Shown here piece by piece: positions 1 to 6,964 of a DNA stretch of 25,366 bases. The notes beneath the pieces were generated by a model. The model did not search any database and was not told the DNA's origin. It worked only from the letters and a program-made list of their open reading frames with translations. The stretch's first letter is position 1; every line of letters starts with the position of its first letter. The translations under genes were made by a program, and so were the position numbers. The DNA is from Betaproteobacteria bacterium UBA7395 (GTDB lineage Bacteria > Pseudomonadota > Gammaproteobacteria > Burkholderiales > Rhodocyclaceae): the NCBI GenBank assembly GCA_002470165.1, contig DKNF01000169.1:1-25366 (forward strand), in the 5' to 3' direction.

Positions 1-1
1 C

Positions 2-652
2 GGCCCGACCGGTGTCGGCAAGACCACCACGACCGCCAAACTGGCGGCGCGCTGTGTCCTGCGTCACGGCCCGAGCAAGGTGGCCCTGGTGACCACCGAC
101 GGTTACCGGATCGGCGCCCATGAACAGTTGCGCATCTACGGGCGCATTCTCGGCGTCGCGGTCTATCTGGTGAAGGATGCTCTGGAGCTGCGTCAGACCC
201 TGGCCGAACTGCAGCACAAACACATGGTGCTGGTCGATACGATGGGGATGAGCCAGAAGGACAAGCTGGTTCCCGAAATGACCGACATGCTCGCCGGCTG
301 CGACGTGCAGCGCCTGTTGCTGCTGTCGTCCACCTCGCGCGGAGACACGCTCGACGACGTGGTCCGGGCGTATGCCGGCGACAGCCTCTCCGGCTGCATC
401 CTGACCAAGATCGACGAGGCGGCCAGCCTGGCGACGCCGCTCGACGTGATCATGCGGCACGGCCTGCCGCTGTACTACGTCTCCAACGGCCAGCGCGTCC
501 CGGAAGACCTGCATCTGCCCAATCGCGGCTACCTGCTGCATCGCGCCTTCAAGGACGTGCCGGAGAATTCGCCGCACAAATACAGCGGCGTCGAACCGGG
601 CCTGATGATGGCGAATGCCGGCATGCAGGCGATGGGAGGCCGTCGTGGCTGA
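2..652 (+). CDS. flhF: Flagellar biosynthesis protein FlhF, SRP-type GTPase (5' end missing)
   Basis: This is the C-terminal 216 residues of the SRP-like GTPase that sets the site, often the pole, of flagellar assembly. The frame is open from the first full codon, and the window begins inside the G1 P-loop (GPTGVGKTTTTAKLAAR), so the basic N-terminal region and N domain lie upstream. Downstream are the FlhF signature DGYRIGAHEQL, a G3-like DTMGMSQKD, the G4 box TKIDEAASLA and a closing YVSNGQRVPEDL segment. These are SRP-GTPase family motifs, and FlhF is distinguished from FtsY/Ffh by this signature and by the flhG-fliA neighbours. An internal GTG at 80 is not the real start. The TGA at 650-652 overlaps the start of flhG. 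Identity is firm; polar placement is inferred from the family. Confidence 0.97.
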   Translation, partial: GPTGVGKTTTTAKLAARCVLRHGPSKVALVTTDGYRIGAHEQLRIYGRILGVAVYLVKDALELRQTLAELQHKHMVLVDTMGMSQKDKLVPEMTDMLAGCDVQRLLLLSSTSRGDTLDDVVRAYAGDSLSGCILTKIDEAASLATPLDVIMRHGLPLYYVSNGQRVPEDLHLPNRGYLLHRAFKDVPENSPHKYSGVEPGLMMANAGMQAMGGRRG

Positions 653-1532
653 TTTTCGCGTCGATCAGGCAGCCGGTTTGCGCCGTATGCTCGGCGGCAG
701 CGGTCTGCAGGTGATCACTTTTGTTGCCGGGTGCGAAGGCGTCGGCCGCAGCGTGACCGTGGCCAACCTAGGCGTGGCTTTGGCGCGGCTGGGCAAGGAA
801 GTTTTGCTGATCGACGAACATGCCCCCGGCGACGATATCGCGGCATCCTTCGGCATGCAGTCGACCTACGATCTGCTCAATGTCGTACAGCGCGAGTTGC
901 CGCTGACCCAGGTCCTGTTGCGGCCAATGAACGGCCTGTCCATCCTGCCGGCAGCCAAGGCGGCACGCAAGCTGGGACGCCTCTCCTTGCATCAGCAGCA
1001 GACGCTGGTCGATGCGATGTCGGGCCTCGAGCGCGCCATCGACGTCATCCTGGTCGACGCCAGCATGGCCCATCCATCGGGCTTCTCGCCGTTCGGTCTG
1101 GTCTCGCAGGAAACCGTGGTCGTGCTGTCGGGCAGCAGTGCTTCGATTACCGAAGCCTATGCCTTGATCAAGAAGGTCAGCCAGGCCTTCTCGCGCCGTC
1201 ATTTCCGCATTCTGGTCAACAAGGTGCGCAGTCAGGCCGACGCCCGTTCGATCTACGAGAATATCGCTCAGGTGGCGACGCAGCGCGGTGTGGCGGTGCT
1301 CGACTACGCCGGTGCCGTGCCCCTCGACGAATCGCTGAAGCTGGCCAGCCAGTTGTGTCGGCCGGTGTTGTTCCAGGCCCCGGACTCGCCGTCGGCAACC
1401 GCCTTCCGCGACCTCGCCGCCGATATCCAGTACTGGCAACAGGCACAGGGCGAGCAGGGGGGGGTCCAACATTTCCTTCAGCAACTGTTACACTTGAGCC
1501 AACGCATAACACCGAACATCCTTAGAGCCTGA
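645..1532 (+). CDS. flhG: MinD-like flagellar number regulator FlhG (FleN) with degenerate Walker A
   Basis: This 295-residue MinD/ParA-family partner of FlhF is expected to limit flagellar number. I chose GTG 645 because a GGAGG lies 7 bases upstream (634-638 region) and the protein then opens with VADFRVDQAAGLRRM, which contains the conserved DQAxxLR helix that stimulates FlhF GTPase activity. ATG 615 would also be in frame but lies deep within flhF. The deviant Walker A, normally KGGVGKT, reads CEGVGRS at residues 30-36, so both lysines are replaced (Cys30, Arg35). The usual DADLG segment is DEHAPG (57-62), and the switch Asp is kept in LVDAS (D138). Residues 271-290 look like an amphipathic membrane-targeting helix and follow an eight-G tract. 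It overlaps flhF by 8 bases, and its stop overlaps the fliA ATG. Confidence 0.93.
   Translation: MADFRVDQAAGLRRMLGGSGLQVITFVAGCEGVGRSVTVANLGVALARLGKEVLLIDEHAPGDDIAASFGMQSTYDLLNVVQRELPLTQVLLRPMNGLSILPAAKAARKLGRLSLHQQQTLVDAMSGLERAIDVILVDASMAHPSGFSPFGLVSQETVVVLSGSSASITEAYALIKKVSQAFSRRHFRILVNKVRSQADARSIYENIAQVATQRGVAVLDYAGAVPLDESLKLASQLCRPVLFQAPDSPSATAFRDLAADIQYWQQAQGEQGGVQHFLQQLLHLSQRITPNILRA
1457..1464 (+). repeat. G8 homopolymer in flhG
   Basis: Eight consecutive G residues span codons 271-274 of flhG, just ahead of the predicted C-terminal amphipathic helix. Reading by hand, loss of one G would give a short tail ending about a dozen codons later, and gain of one G would give a Thr/Pro-rich tail. 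Either change would remove the membrane-targeting helix. Whether the tract actually varies cannot be told from one sequence. Confidence 0.9.
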
Positions 1533-2287
1533 TGTACACCGCAGCGGGGCAGCCAGACCGGAATGAGTTGGTTCAGCGCTTCGTGCCGCTGGTGAAGCGT
1601 GTCGCCTATCATCTGATGGCCCGTCTACCGGCCAACGTGCAGTTCGAAGACTTGGTGCAGAACGGCATGATCGGCTTGCTCGATGCCATCGATCGCTTCC
1701 AGGAAGGCTTTGGCGCCCAGTTCGAAACCTACGCCACGCAGCGCGTGCGCGGGGCCATGCTCGACGGCCTGCGCGCCAACGACTGGTTGCCGCGCAACAT
1801 GCGCAAGGAACTCCGGCGTATCGAACAGACCATCAATCAGCTCGAACATGCCCATGGTCGGGCGCCGTCCGAACAGGAACTGGCGGATGCGCTGGGGATG
1901 CCGCTGGCCGAATACCAGAAGGTGCTTCAGGATGCGCGCGGTCACCAACTCGTTTATTACGAGGATTTTGCCGGCGACGACGATGCGGATTTCCTCGACC
2001 GGCACTTCACCGACGATGACAGCAACCCGGCCAGCATCCTGGAGGACAAGGATCTTCGCGAAAACCTGGTGAAGGCCATCGGGCGACTGCCGGAGCGCGA
2101 AAAATTGATGATGGCCCTGTACTACGAACAGGATCTCAACCTGCGGGAAATCGGTGAAGTCATGGGGGTCACCGAGTCCCGGGTCTGCCAGTTACACAGT
2201 CAGGCCATCGCGCGTTTGCGCGGGCAGCTGGTCGGCGAGGTCAAGAATGTCGCCAGCAAGCAGCGCAAGGGGAAGGCGCTTGGATAA
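1532..2287 (+). CDS. fliA: RNA polymerase sigma factor FliA (sigma-28)
   Basis: This is a 251-residue group 3 sigma factor for late flagellar genes. Region 2 (about residues 8-85) carries VKRVAYHLMARLPANVQ, EDLVQNGMIGLLDAIDRF and FETYATQRVRGAMLDGLR. Region 3 follows (about 90-150, RAPSEQELADALGM). Region 4 (about 185-240) has LPEREKLMMALYYEQDLNLREIGE and the recognition helix VTESRVCQLHSQAIARL. Length and motif order are normal for FliA. The ATG shares its A with the flhG stop (TGATG), indicating translational coupling. Its anti-sigma factor FlgM is encoded in this window (4307-4585), and FliA-type promoters precede flgM and flgK. Identification is secure. Confidence 0.98.
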   Translation: MYTAAGQPDRNELVQRFVPLVKRVAYHLMARLPANVQFEDLVQNGMIGLLDAIDRFQEGFGAQFETYATQRVRGAMLDGLRANDWLPRNMRKELRRIEQTINQLEHAHGRAPSEQELADALGMPLAEYQKVLQDARGHQLVYYEDFAGDDDADFLDRHFTDDDSNPASILEDKDLRENLVKAIGRLPEREKLMMALYYEQDLNLREIGEVMGVTESRVCQLHSQAIARLRGQLVGEVKNVASKQRKGKALG

Positions 2288-3020
2288 ACTCAGCTTTGCC
2301 GGTCTTGTACTGGGGCTGGTCGCGATCATCGGCGGCCAGATTCTCGAGGGCGGGCATGTCAGCTCGCTGGTCCAGCCGACGGCGTTGCTGATCGTGCTCG
2401 GCGGGACGATGGGGGCGGTGCTGCTGCAATGCCCTTTTCACGTTTTCAAGCGCGGCATGCTAATGGCGAAATGGGTATGGGTGCCGCCGGTCATCGAGCA
2501 GAAACGCACCATCGACCAGATTCTTCAATGGAGCCAGTTGTCGCGTCGCGAGGGCTTGCTGGTTCTGGAAAACTACCTGCCGGGGATCAAGGATGATTTC
2601 ACGCGCAAGGGGTTGCAGCTACTGGTCGATGGCGCAGAACCCGAGCGTATCCGCGAACTACTGGAAGTCGACGTCGACACTTACGAGGAGGAATGGCGCC
2701 AGTCGGCCAAGGTGTGGGAGTCGGCCGGCGGCTATTCGCCGACCATCGGCATCCTGGGGGCGGTGATGGGACTGATCCATGTCATGGAGAACCTCTCCGA
2801 TCCGACCAAGCTCGGGCCCGGCATCGCGGTGGCGTTCGTCGCCACGATCTACGGCGTCGGCCTGGCCAATCTGATCTATCTGCCGATCGCCGGCAAACTG
2901 AAATATTACATTTCCCGGATGGTGGCCGCGCGCGAGATGATGATCGATGGTCTGGTCGGGATTGCTGTCGGTGATAACCCGCGCATCATCGAAAGCCGGC
3001 TGAAGGGCTATCTGCGCTGA
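2280..3020 (+). CDS. motC: Flagellar motor stator protein MotC (MotA family)
   Basis: This 246-residue MotA-family stator subunit forms the proton channel with the MotB-like partner encoded next. I assign the start to TTG 2280, which has a strong AAGGGGAAGG ribosome site just upstream and gives the N terminus MDKLSFAGLVLGLVAIIGG. No ATG or GTG is better placed, and the gene overlaps the end of fliA by 8 bases. Four hydrophobic segments are visible, near residues 4-22, 32-50, 152-170 and 180-204. A cytoplasmic loop includes RKGLQLLVDGAEPERIRELL, the charged region that contacts FliG. The segment GPGIAVAFVATIYGVGLANL is the conserved channel helix. It resembles the MotC subgroup of Pseudomonas-type flagella more than enteric MotA. 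The MotC name rests on that resemblance and on pairing with motD. Confidence 0.92.
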   Translation: MDKLSFAGLVLGLVAIIGGQILEGGHVSSLVQPTALLIVLGGTMGAVLLQCPFHVFKRGMLMAKWVWVPPVIEQKRTIDQILQWSQLSRREGLLVLENYLPGIKDDFTRKGLQLLVDGAEPERIRELLEVDVDTYEEEWRQSAKVWESAGGYSPTIGILGAVMGLIHVMENLSDPTKLGPGIAVAFVATIYGVGLANLIYLPIAGKLKYYISRMVAAREMMIDGLVGIAVGDNPRIIESRLKGYLR

Positions 3021-3817
3021 TGGGCCGTCGCCGCCGCCGCGAAGAGGAGCACGAGAACCACGAACGCTGGCTCGTCTCCTACGCCGATTTCATCACCCTG
3101 CTGTTCGCCTTTTTCGTCGTCATGTACGCGATTTCCTCGGTGAACGAAGGGAAATACAAGGTGCTCTCCAATTCCCTGGTCAACGCCTTCAAGAACACGA
3201 CGGGCGAAGTGGGCGGTCAGCCCATGGCGATCATTCAGGGGGCGCCGATCATGCCGCCCAAGCCGGTGACCAAGCCGGACCGGCAAGCCCCGAGCCAGGC
3301 CGATGAAGTCAGGGGCGTACAAAGAGAAAAGATGCGCAACGTCGCCGGGGATATCCTGCAGGCCTTGCAGCCGCTGGTTGCCCAAGGCAAGGTACGGGTG
3401 CTCGAAACCAGCCGCGGCGTGACCATAGAAATCAATGACAGCATTCTCTTCGCCCTGGGGCAGGCCAGCTTGCAGACCGAGTCGATCAGCGCGCTGAGGG
3501 CCGTCGCGGCGGTGCTCGCCGATTCGGATTTTCCGATCACGATCGAAGGGCATACCGACAACGTACCGATTGCCACCCCGCAATTCCCCTCGAACTGGGA
3601 GTTGTCCGCCATGCGGGCGACCACCGTGCTGCGTCTGTTCAACGATTCGGGGGTGGGGGCCGAGCGCCTGACGGCGATCGGTTACGGGGAGACGCGTCCG
3701 GTGGAAACCAATACCAGCGCCGAAGGACGGGCACGGAATCGCCGGGTCAGCATCCTGATCGACTCGAATCGGCCGGAGGAGCCGACCGAACTGATCAGCA
3801 AGCCGCTATCCCAATAA
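3020..3817 (+). CDS. motD: Flagellar motor stator protein MotD (MotB family)
   Basis: This 265-residue MotB-like stator subunit couples proton flow to torque and anchors to peptidoglycan. A basic N terminus (MGRRRRREEEHE) precedes one membrane helix at about residues 22-41, with the proton-carrying aspartate at D23 in SYADFITLLFAFF. A periplasmic linker follows. The OmpA-like peptidoglycan-binding domain (about 135-250) has EGHTDNVPI, NWELSAMRATTVLR and GYGETRPVETN...GRARNRRVSI. The ATG overlaps the motC TGA by one base, so the two subunits are probably made in step. It ends 25 bases before the convergent flgN. The MotD label rather than MotB follows from pairing with MotC. Confidence 0.94.
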   Translation: MGRRRRREEEHENHERWLVSYADFITLLFAFFVVMYAISSVNEGKYKVLSNSLVNAFKNTTGEVGGQPMAIIQGAPIMPPKPVTKPDRQAPSQADEVRGVQREKMRNVAGDILQALQPLVAQGKVRVLETSRGVTIEINDSILFALGQASLQTESISALRAVAAVLADSDFPITIEGHTDNVPIATPQFPSNWELSAMRATTVLRLFNDSGVGAERLTAIGYGETRPVETNTSAEGRARNRRVSILIDSNRPEEPTELISKPLSQ

Positions 3818-3842
3818 AGCGGAAATCAGTCGGGGCGATGGT

Positions 3843-4307
3843 TCAGGCCGAATCGACAATGCGGCTGCCCGAGCCGGTGGCCGCCTGACCGTCGCTGCCA
3901 TAAAGCGACGCTTCGCTCTGCCGTTGGGTCAGGATGTCGAGTGCTTCGCTGGTCCTGGCCAGGTGCATGGCAATCAGTTCGCCGTTCATGGCGTGGATTT
4001 CCCGCGCTTCGCGGGCGAGCGTAATCAGCTGTTCCCAGGATTGCCGGGCGGCAGATTCTGCCGGATTCCGGCGTAGCCACTCAGCCATGTCCTGCCGGCT
4101 TGACTGTGCCGGTGTCAGTCCAAGCAGGCGAAGCCTGGCCTGCTCCGAAGCATTCAGCTTTTCAACGAGATCGAGTTTTGTTGCACCGACTTCGGCTAGG
4201 GCATCGGTTTGACCGGAGGTCAGCAAGGATTGCTCTTCGCGCAGCACTTCGATGAAGCGACGCAACAGCGCCGTCTCGTCGAGCAATGCGCGGTGTAGCT
4301 GGGACAT
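3843..4307 (-). CDS. flgN: Flagellar export chaperone FlgN
   Basis: This 154-residue, mostly helical protein matches FlgN, the cytoplasmic chaperone that holds FlgK and FlgL before export. The N-terminal half (residues 1-70) is heptad-like and rich in Leu/Glu, e.g. ETALLRRFIEVLREEQSLL and LVEKLNASEQARLRLLG. A second helical stretch (about 90-130) contains AREIHAMNGELIAMHLARTSEALDIL, typical of the family. A Gly/Ser-rich tail closes it. Its ATG overlaps the flgM TGA (TGATG), so the two are translationally coupled. It converges on motD with a 25-base gap in which I see no convincing terminator. Sequence conservation in this family is low, so the call rests on size, helical pattern and position. 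Confidence 0.9.
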   Translation of the reverse strand: MSQLHRALLDETALLRRFIEVLREEQSLLTSGQTDALAEVGATKLDLVEKLNASEQARLRLLGLTPAQSSRQDMAEWLRRNPAESAARQSWEQLITLAREAREIHAMNGELIAMHLARTSEALDILTQRQSEASLYGSDGQAATGSGSRIVDSA

Positions 4308-4585
4308 CAGGCCTTGCGTTGGCTGTTGACCAGATCGCGAGCCGTCTCGATCAGTCCGTCAGCAATGGCTTCCGGGTTGATCTGGAAACGACCCTGGGCG
4401 ATCGCATCCTTGATTTCCTGAATCTTGCCCGCGTTTACCGGCGGCTTTTCGCCGCTCATGAGCGGTGCTGCCGTCTGGCTGATGCTGACGGCTTCGCTTG
4501 CCCGAGCGGTATTTTCCGGCGTTTTTTGCGGCGTATTCGCGGTGCGCAGCGGGGGCGTCTTGAAGGTCGAAGTGTCGATTTTCAT
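4307..4585 (-). CDS. flgM: Anti-sigma-28 factor FlgM
   Basis: This 92-residue FlgM homologue is expected to bind FliA until the hook is complete and then leave through the export apparatus. The N-terminal half is Thr/Pro/Ala-rich and probably unfolded (residues 1-45). The C-terminal half (about 49-88) carries the FliA-binding helices, VNAGKIQEIKDAIAQGRFQ followed by INPEAIADGLIETARDL, which fit the family pattern of basic, Ile/Leu-spaced residues ending in G-R/Y. The ATG at 4585 lies about 35 bases downstream of a good sigma-28 promoter (4620-4646), which would give FliA-driven feedback. It is followed immediately by flgN and preceded by flgA on the same strand. Confidence 0.95.
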   Translation of the reverse strand: MKIDTSTFKTPPLRTANTPQKTPENTARASEAVSISQTAAPLMSGEKPPVNAGKIQEIKDAIAQGRFQINPEAIADGLIETARDLVNSQRKA

Positions 4586-4619
4586 GATGGGACTCGAAAT
4601 GCCATGATTGTTGTACGTT

Positions 4620-4646
4620 ATTACGGACGCTGCAGGCAGAACTTTA
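4620..4646 (-). promoter_or_regulatory. Sigma-28 (FliA) promoter for flgM-flgN
   Basis: On the minus strand the -35 element is TAAAGTTC (4646-4639), followed by exactly 11 bases and the -10 element TCCGTAAT (4627-4620). The FliA consensus is TAAAGTTT-N11-GCCGATAA. The -35 differs at one base, and the -10 keeps its CCG core. The -35 begins just downstream of the flgA stop, and the -10 ends 34 bases before the flgM ATG. Sigma-28 control of flgM is usual in flagellated proteobacteria. This would let flgMN be expressed late, independently of flgA. Confidence 0.8.
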
Positions 4647-4648
4647 GC

Positions 4649-5317
4649 CTAATTCGTCAAAAGAATGGAGCCGTCTTCCTGGGCGATGCCGCTGATGGTC
4701 CTGCCCGATGGCATCTTTACCCTGGCCAGTTCACCGGCGGCGGCATGATTCAGCGCCTTGCCCTCCGCTCTCACAGCAAAACCCGTGCCCTGGGAAACGA
4801 CGCGCACCGTCTGTCCCTGGCGGATGACCCGGGGGGCCAGCAACTGATGGGTGCGCAATGCCTGGCCTGCACCAATCGAGTTGCGCAAGGTCTTGCCGAC
4901 GGCCTGTTCCGGCTTGATCACGGTGCCTGTTGGCAAGGCCCCGAGGTCCCCGCTGACGGTGGAGAGATCGTCGGCCTGAATGGTTTTGCCGGCCAGCAAT
5001 GCCCGGCGGGTGGTGACATAGGTGGAGATTACCCCGATCCGGACAGGGACCAGGATGTTCCAGTTGGCGCCGGCCAGGCAGCGGATGCCGATATGGGTGC
5101 GGCCGATGTTGCGGGTATTTGGCGGTGAGTAGGCTTCGCGTTGGGCACAGGCTTGCAGCCGGCTGTCATCGATGGGTCCGGCTTCGATGTGAATCTCGCC
5201 GGCATGTCCGGCGGCAAGCTGGCGGGCGTGCTGTTCGACGGCGGCCAGAATCGCATCGCCCTCGCTGGCGGCGGCAGATGTGACGACGAGAAGTAGTGCA
5301 AGGGTACGAAAAAGCAT
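4649..5317 (-). CDS. flgA: P-ring assembly chaperone FlgA
   Basis: This 222-residue periplasmic FlgA helps FlgI subunits form the P ring. I chose ATG 5317 because it begins a clear Sec signal peptide, MLFRTLALLLVVTSAAAS, with cleavage likely after the AAA. The frame stays open further upstream, but that extension would run across the flgB promoter and into flgB. The C-terminal SAF-like domain (from about residue 95) contains YVTTRRALLAGKTIQADDL, GTVIKPEQAVGKTLRNSI and GQALRTHQLLAPRVIRQGQ. The tail GFAVRAEGKALNHAAAGELA is also typical of FlgA. It is divergent from flgB across a 96-base gap and leads the flgA-flgM-flgN run. I see no good minus-strand promoter in that gap. Confidence 0.95.
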   Translation of the reverse strand: MLFRTLALLLVVTSAAASEGDAILAAVEQHARQLAAGHAGEIHIEAGPIDDSRLQACAQREAYSPPNTRNIGRTHIGIRCLAGANWNILVPVRIGVISTYVTTRRALLAGKTIQADDLSTVSGDLGALPTGTVIKPEQAVGKTLRNSIGAGQALRTHQLLAPRVIRQGQTVRVVSQGTGFAVRAEGKALNHAAAGELARVKMPSGRTISGIAQEDGSILLTN

Positions 5318-5361
5318 CACCGAATTGTGCCCCAGCTTGTCCTTGGCTGAAAGTCTGGTTT

Positions 5362-5378
5362 CTGGCACGTACATTGCT
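5362..5378 (+). promoter_or_regulatory. Sigma-54 promoter for the flgB operon
   Basis: The sequence reads CTGGCACG (5362-5369), TACA, then TTGCT (5374-5378). The invariant GG (5364-5365) and GC (5376-5377) are separated by exactly 10 bases. This is a full match to the RpoN consensus TGGCACG-N4-TTGCW. It lies 35 bases before the flgB ATG in the only sizeable gap upstream of the rod-hook genes. RpoN promoters need an enhancer-binding activator, which in polar flagellates is a FleQ/FlrC-type protein; none is encoded in this window. Confidence 0.9.
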
Positions 5379-5413
5379 TTTCTGGATGCAAATGCAACAT
5401 CTGGAGAGTTTGT

Positions 5414-5824
5414 ATGGCAAATATTCAAAGTCATGTCGAGGTTTACAGCAAAGCGATAGGTTTGCGCGTACAGCGCCATCAGTTGCTGGCCTCGAACATT
5501 GCCAACGCCGATACGCCGAATTACAAGGCGCGCGACTTCGATTTCAGCGCCGCCATGCAGAACGCACTGGCCGGCCGCGCAGCTTCTGGTGCGATGCCCT
5601 TGGCCAGGACCGCCGGTGGTCACCTCTCGGGTGAGGGCATGACCGGCAGCGCTCATGTTCAATACCGCAAGGAAACCCAGTCGGCAGTCGACGGCAATAC
5701 GGTGGATATGGATGTCGAGCGCGCCCAGATTGCCGATAACGCCATCCAGTACCAGATTCTCACCCAGCTGATCGGCGACAAGTTCAAGGGCTTGCGTTCG
5801 GCGATGGCCGGCACGCAGGGCTGA
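5414..5824 (+). CDS. flgB: Flagellar proximal rod protein FlgB
   Basis: This 136-residue proximal rod subunit is exported through the flagellar type III system to the periplasmic rod. The N-terminal rod signature is clear: [20 protein letters not shown] at residues 20-39, leading into RDFDFSAAM. The C-terminal helix [19 protein letters not shown] ends in the FlgB-type [16 protein letters not shown]. Length is normal. A GGAG ribosome site lies 7 bases before the ATG, and the sigma-54 promoter at 5362-5378 precedes it. It is the first gene of the flgB-flgJ run, with flgC 11 bases downstream. Confidence 0.97.
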   Translation: MANIQSHVEVYSKAIGLRVQRHQLLASNIANADTPNYKARDFDFSAAMQNALAGRAASGAMPLARTAGGHLSGEGMTGSAHVQYRKETQSAVDGNTVDMDVERAQIADNAIQYQILTQLIGDKFKGLRSAMAGTQG

Positions 5825-5835
5825 GGAGCGCGTTC

Positions 5836-6249
5836 ATGAGTCTGTTCAATGTCTTCAAGGTGTCGTCCAGCGCAATGACTGCCCAGTCGATGCGACTGAA
5901 TACCGTCGCTTCCAATCTGGCGAACGCCGACAGCATCGTTTCTTCAAACGGTCAGCCTTACCGGGCCAAGCAGGTGGTGTTCGAGGCCACACCCATGGGG
6001 GGCGGCGAGATTTCCAAAGGCGTGCGCGTGCGTCAGGTTGTGGAAAGTGCTGCCCCGGCGCGGATGGTGTACGACCCGAAGAATCCGGCAGCCGATGAAA
6101 AGGGCTACGTCGCTTTTTCGAATGTCAATGTAGTCGAGGAAATGACCAACATGATTTCCGCGTCTCGTGCATACCAGACCAATGTCGAAGTCATGAATAC
6201 CGCCAAGAGCCTGATGCTGCGCACCTTGCAGATCGGCCAGCAGGCCTGA
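5836..6249 (+). CDS. flgC: Flagellar proximal rod protein FlgC
   Basis: This is a 137-residue proximal rod subunit. The N-terminal rod motif [20 protein letters not shown] spans residues 11-30. The middle has the FlgC-type segment [14 protein letters not shown], followed by [20 protein letters not shown]. The C-terminal helix [20 protein letters not shown] ending in MLRTLQIGQ is diagnostic of FlgC. The GAGGAG ribosome site overlaps the flgB stop, suggesting coupling. It is normal in length and position; nothing looks odd. Confidence 0.97.
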   Translation: MSLFNVFKVSSSAMTAQSMRLNTVASNLANADSIVSSNGQPYRAKQVVFEATPMGGGEISKGVRVRQVVESAAPARMVYDPKNPAADEKGYVAFSNVNVVEEMTNMISASRAYQTNVEVMNTAKSLMLRTLQIGQQA

Positions 6250-6272
6250 TGAAAATTCTGGAGGAATAGACC

Positions 6273-6953
6273 ATGTCTACCGTTAGCAATGCAACGACCA
6301 AGACGCCTGCCGAAATATTCGAGTCGATTGCCGGCAAGGCAAAGGGTAAGGAAACCACCACGGCCCAGGATCTGGAAAGCCGTTTCCTGACCCTGTTGAT
6401 GACGCAGATCAAGAACCAGGATCCGCTGAATCCCCTCGACAACGCCCAGGTGACCAGCCAGTTGGCCCAGTTGAACATGGTTAACGGGATCGAGAAACTG
6501 AACCTGACGATGAACCAGCTGCTCGGCGGTTATGCCGAGGCGCAGGCGATGCAGGCGGCAGGAATGATCGGCAAAAATGTCATGATTGCCGGCAATGCCT
6601 TGCCGCTTTCCGGAAGCAAGGCATTTGCCGGTATCGCCTTGACGGGGAATGCAGACTCGGTCGTGGTGACGATCAAGGATGCGAGCGGCAAGGTCGTACA
6701 GACCAACGAACTCGGTGAGCAGCAGGCCGGCATGTTCTATTTCGCCTGGGACGGCAAGAACGAGAACGGCGATGTCCTGCCGGACGGCAAATACACCTTC
6801 TCGGTCAAGGCGCTTGCCGACGGCAAGGAGGTCGAAGCGACGACCGGACAGATTGGCACGGTTTCTGCTGTTACTCGTACGAACAACGGTTTCCTCCTTG
6901 ATCTGGGCGACATGGGCAATGTGGCCTTCAAGGACATCCAGCAGATACTTTGA
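6273..6953 (+). CDS. flgD: Hook cap (hook assembly) protein FlgD
   Basis: This 226-residue scaffold caps the growing hook and is later replaced by FlgK. The conserved N-terminal block FLTLLMTQIKNQDPLNPLDN (about residues 37-56) and TSQLAQLNMVNGIEKLN are hallmarks of FlgD. The C-terminal half folds as a beta-sandwich of the FLN/Ig type, with FAWDGKNENGDVLPDGKYTF and an ending GNVAFKDIQQIL. An N-terminal Thr/Ala-rich stretch (residues 1-30) is typical of the export signal region. A GGAGG ribosome site precedes the ATG. It sits between flgC and flgE, the hook subunit it helps polymerise. Confidence 0.97.
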   Translation: MSTVSNATTKTPAEIFESIAGKAKGKETTTAQDLESRFLTLLMTQIKNQDPLNPLDNAQVTSQLAQLNMVNGIEKLNLTMNQLLGGYAEAQAMQAAGMIGKNVMIAGNALPLSGSKAFAGIALTGNADSVVVTIKDASGKVVQTNELGEQQAGMFYFAWDGKNENGDVLPDGKYTFSVKALADGKEVEATTGQIGTVSAVTRTNNGFLLDLGDMGNVAFKDIQQIL

Positions 6954-6964
6954 CGAGGTAGATC

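Noticed and set aside
3818..3842. Possible bidirectional terminator between motD and flgN
   Set aside because: Only a 4-bp imperfect pairing could be drawn in the 25 bases, too weak to support a terminator call.
5730..5737. Perfect sigma-28 -10 sequence GCCGATAA inside flgB
   Set aside because: No TAAA-like -35 lies at the required distance upstream; it simply encodes Ala-Asp-Asn within a conserved FlgB helix.
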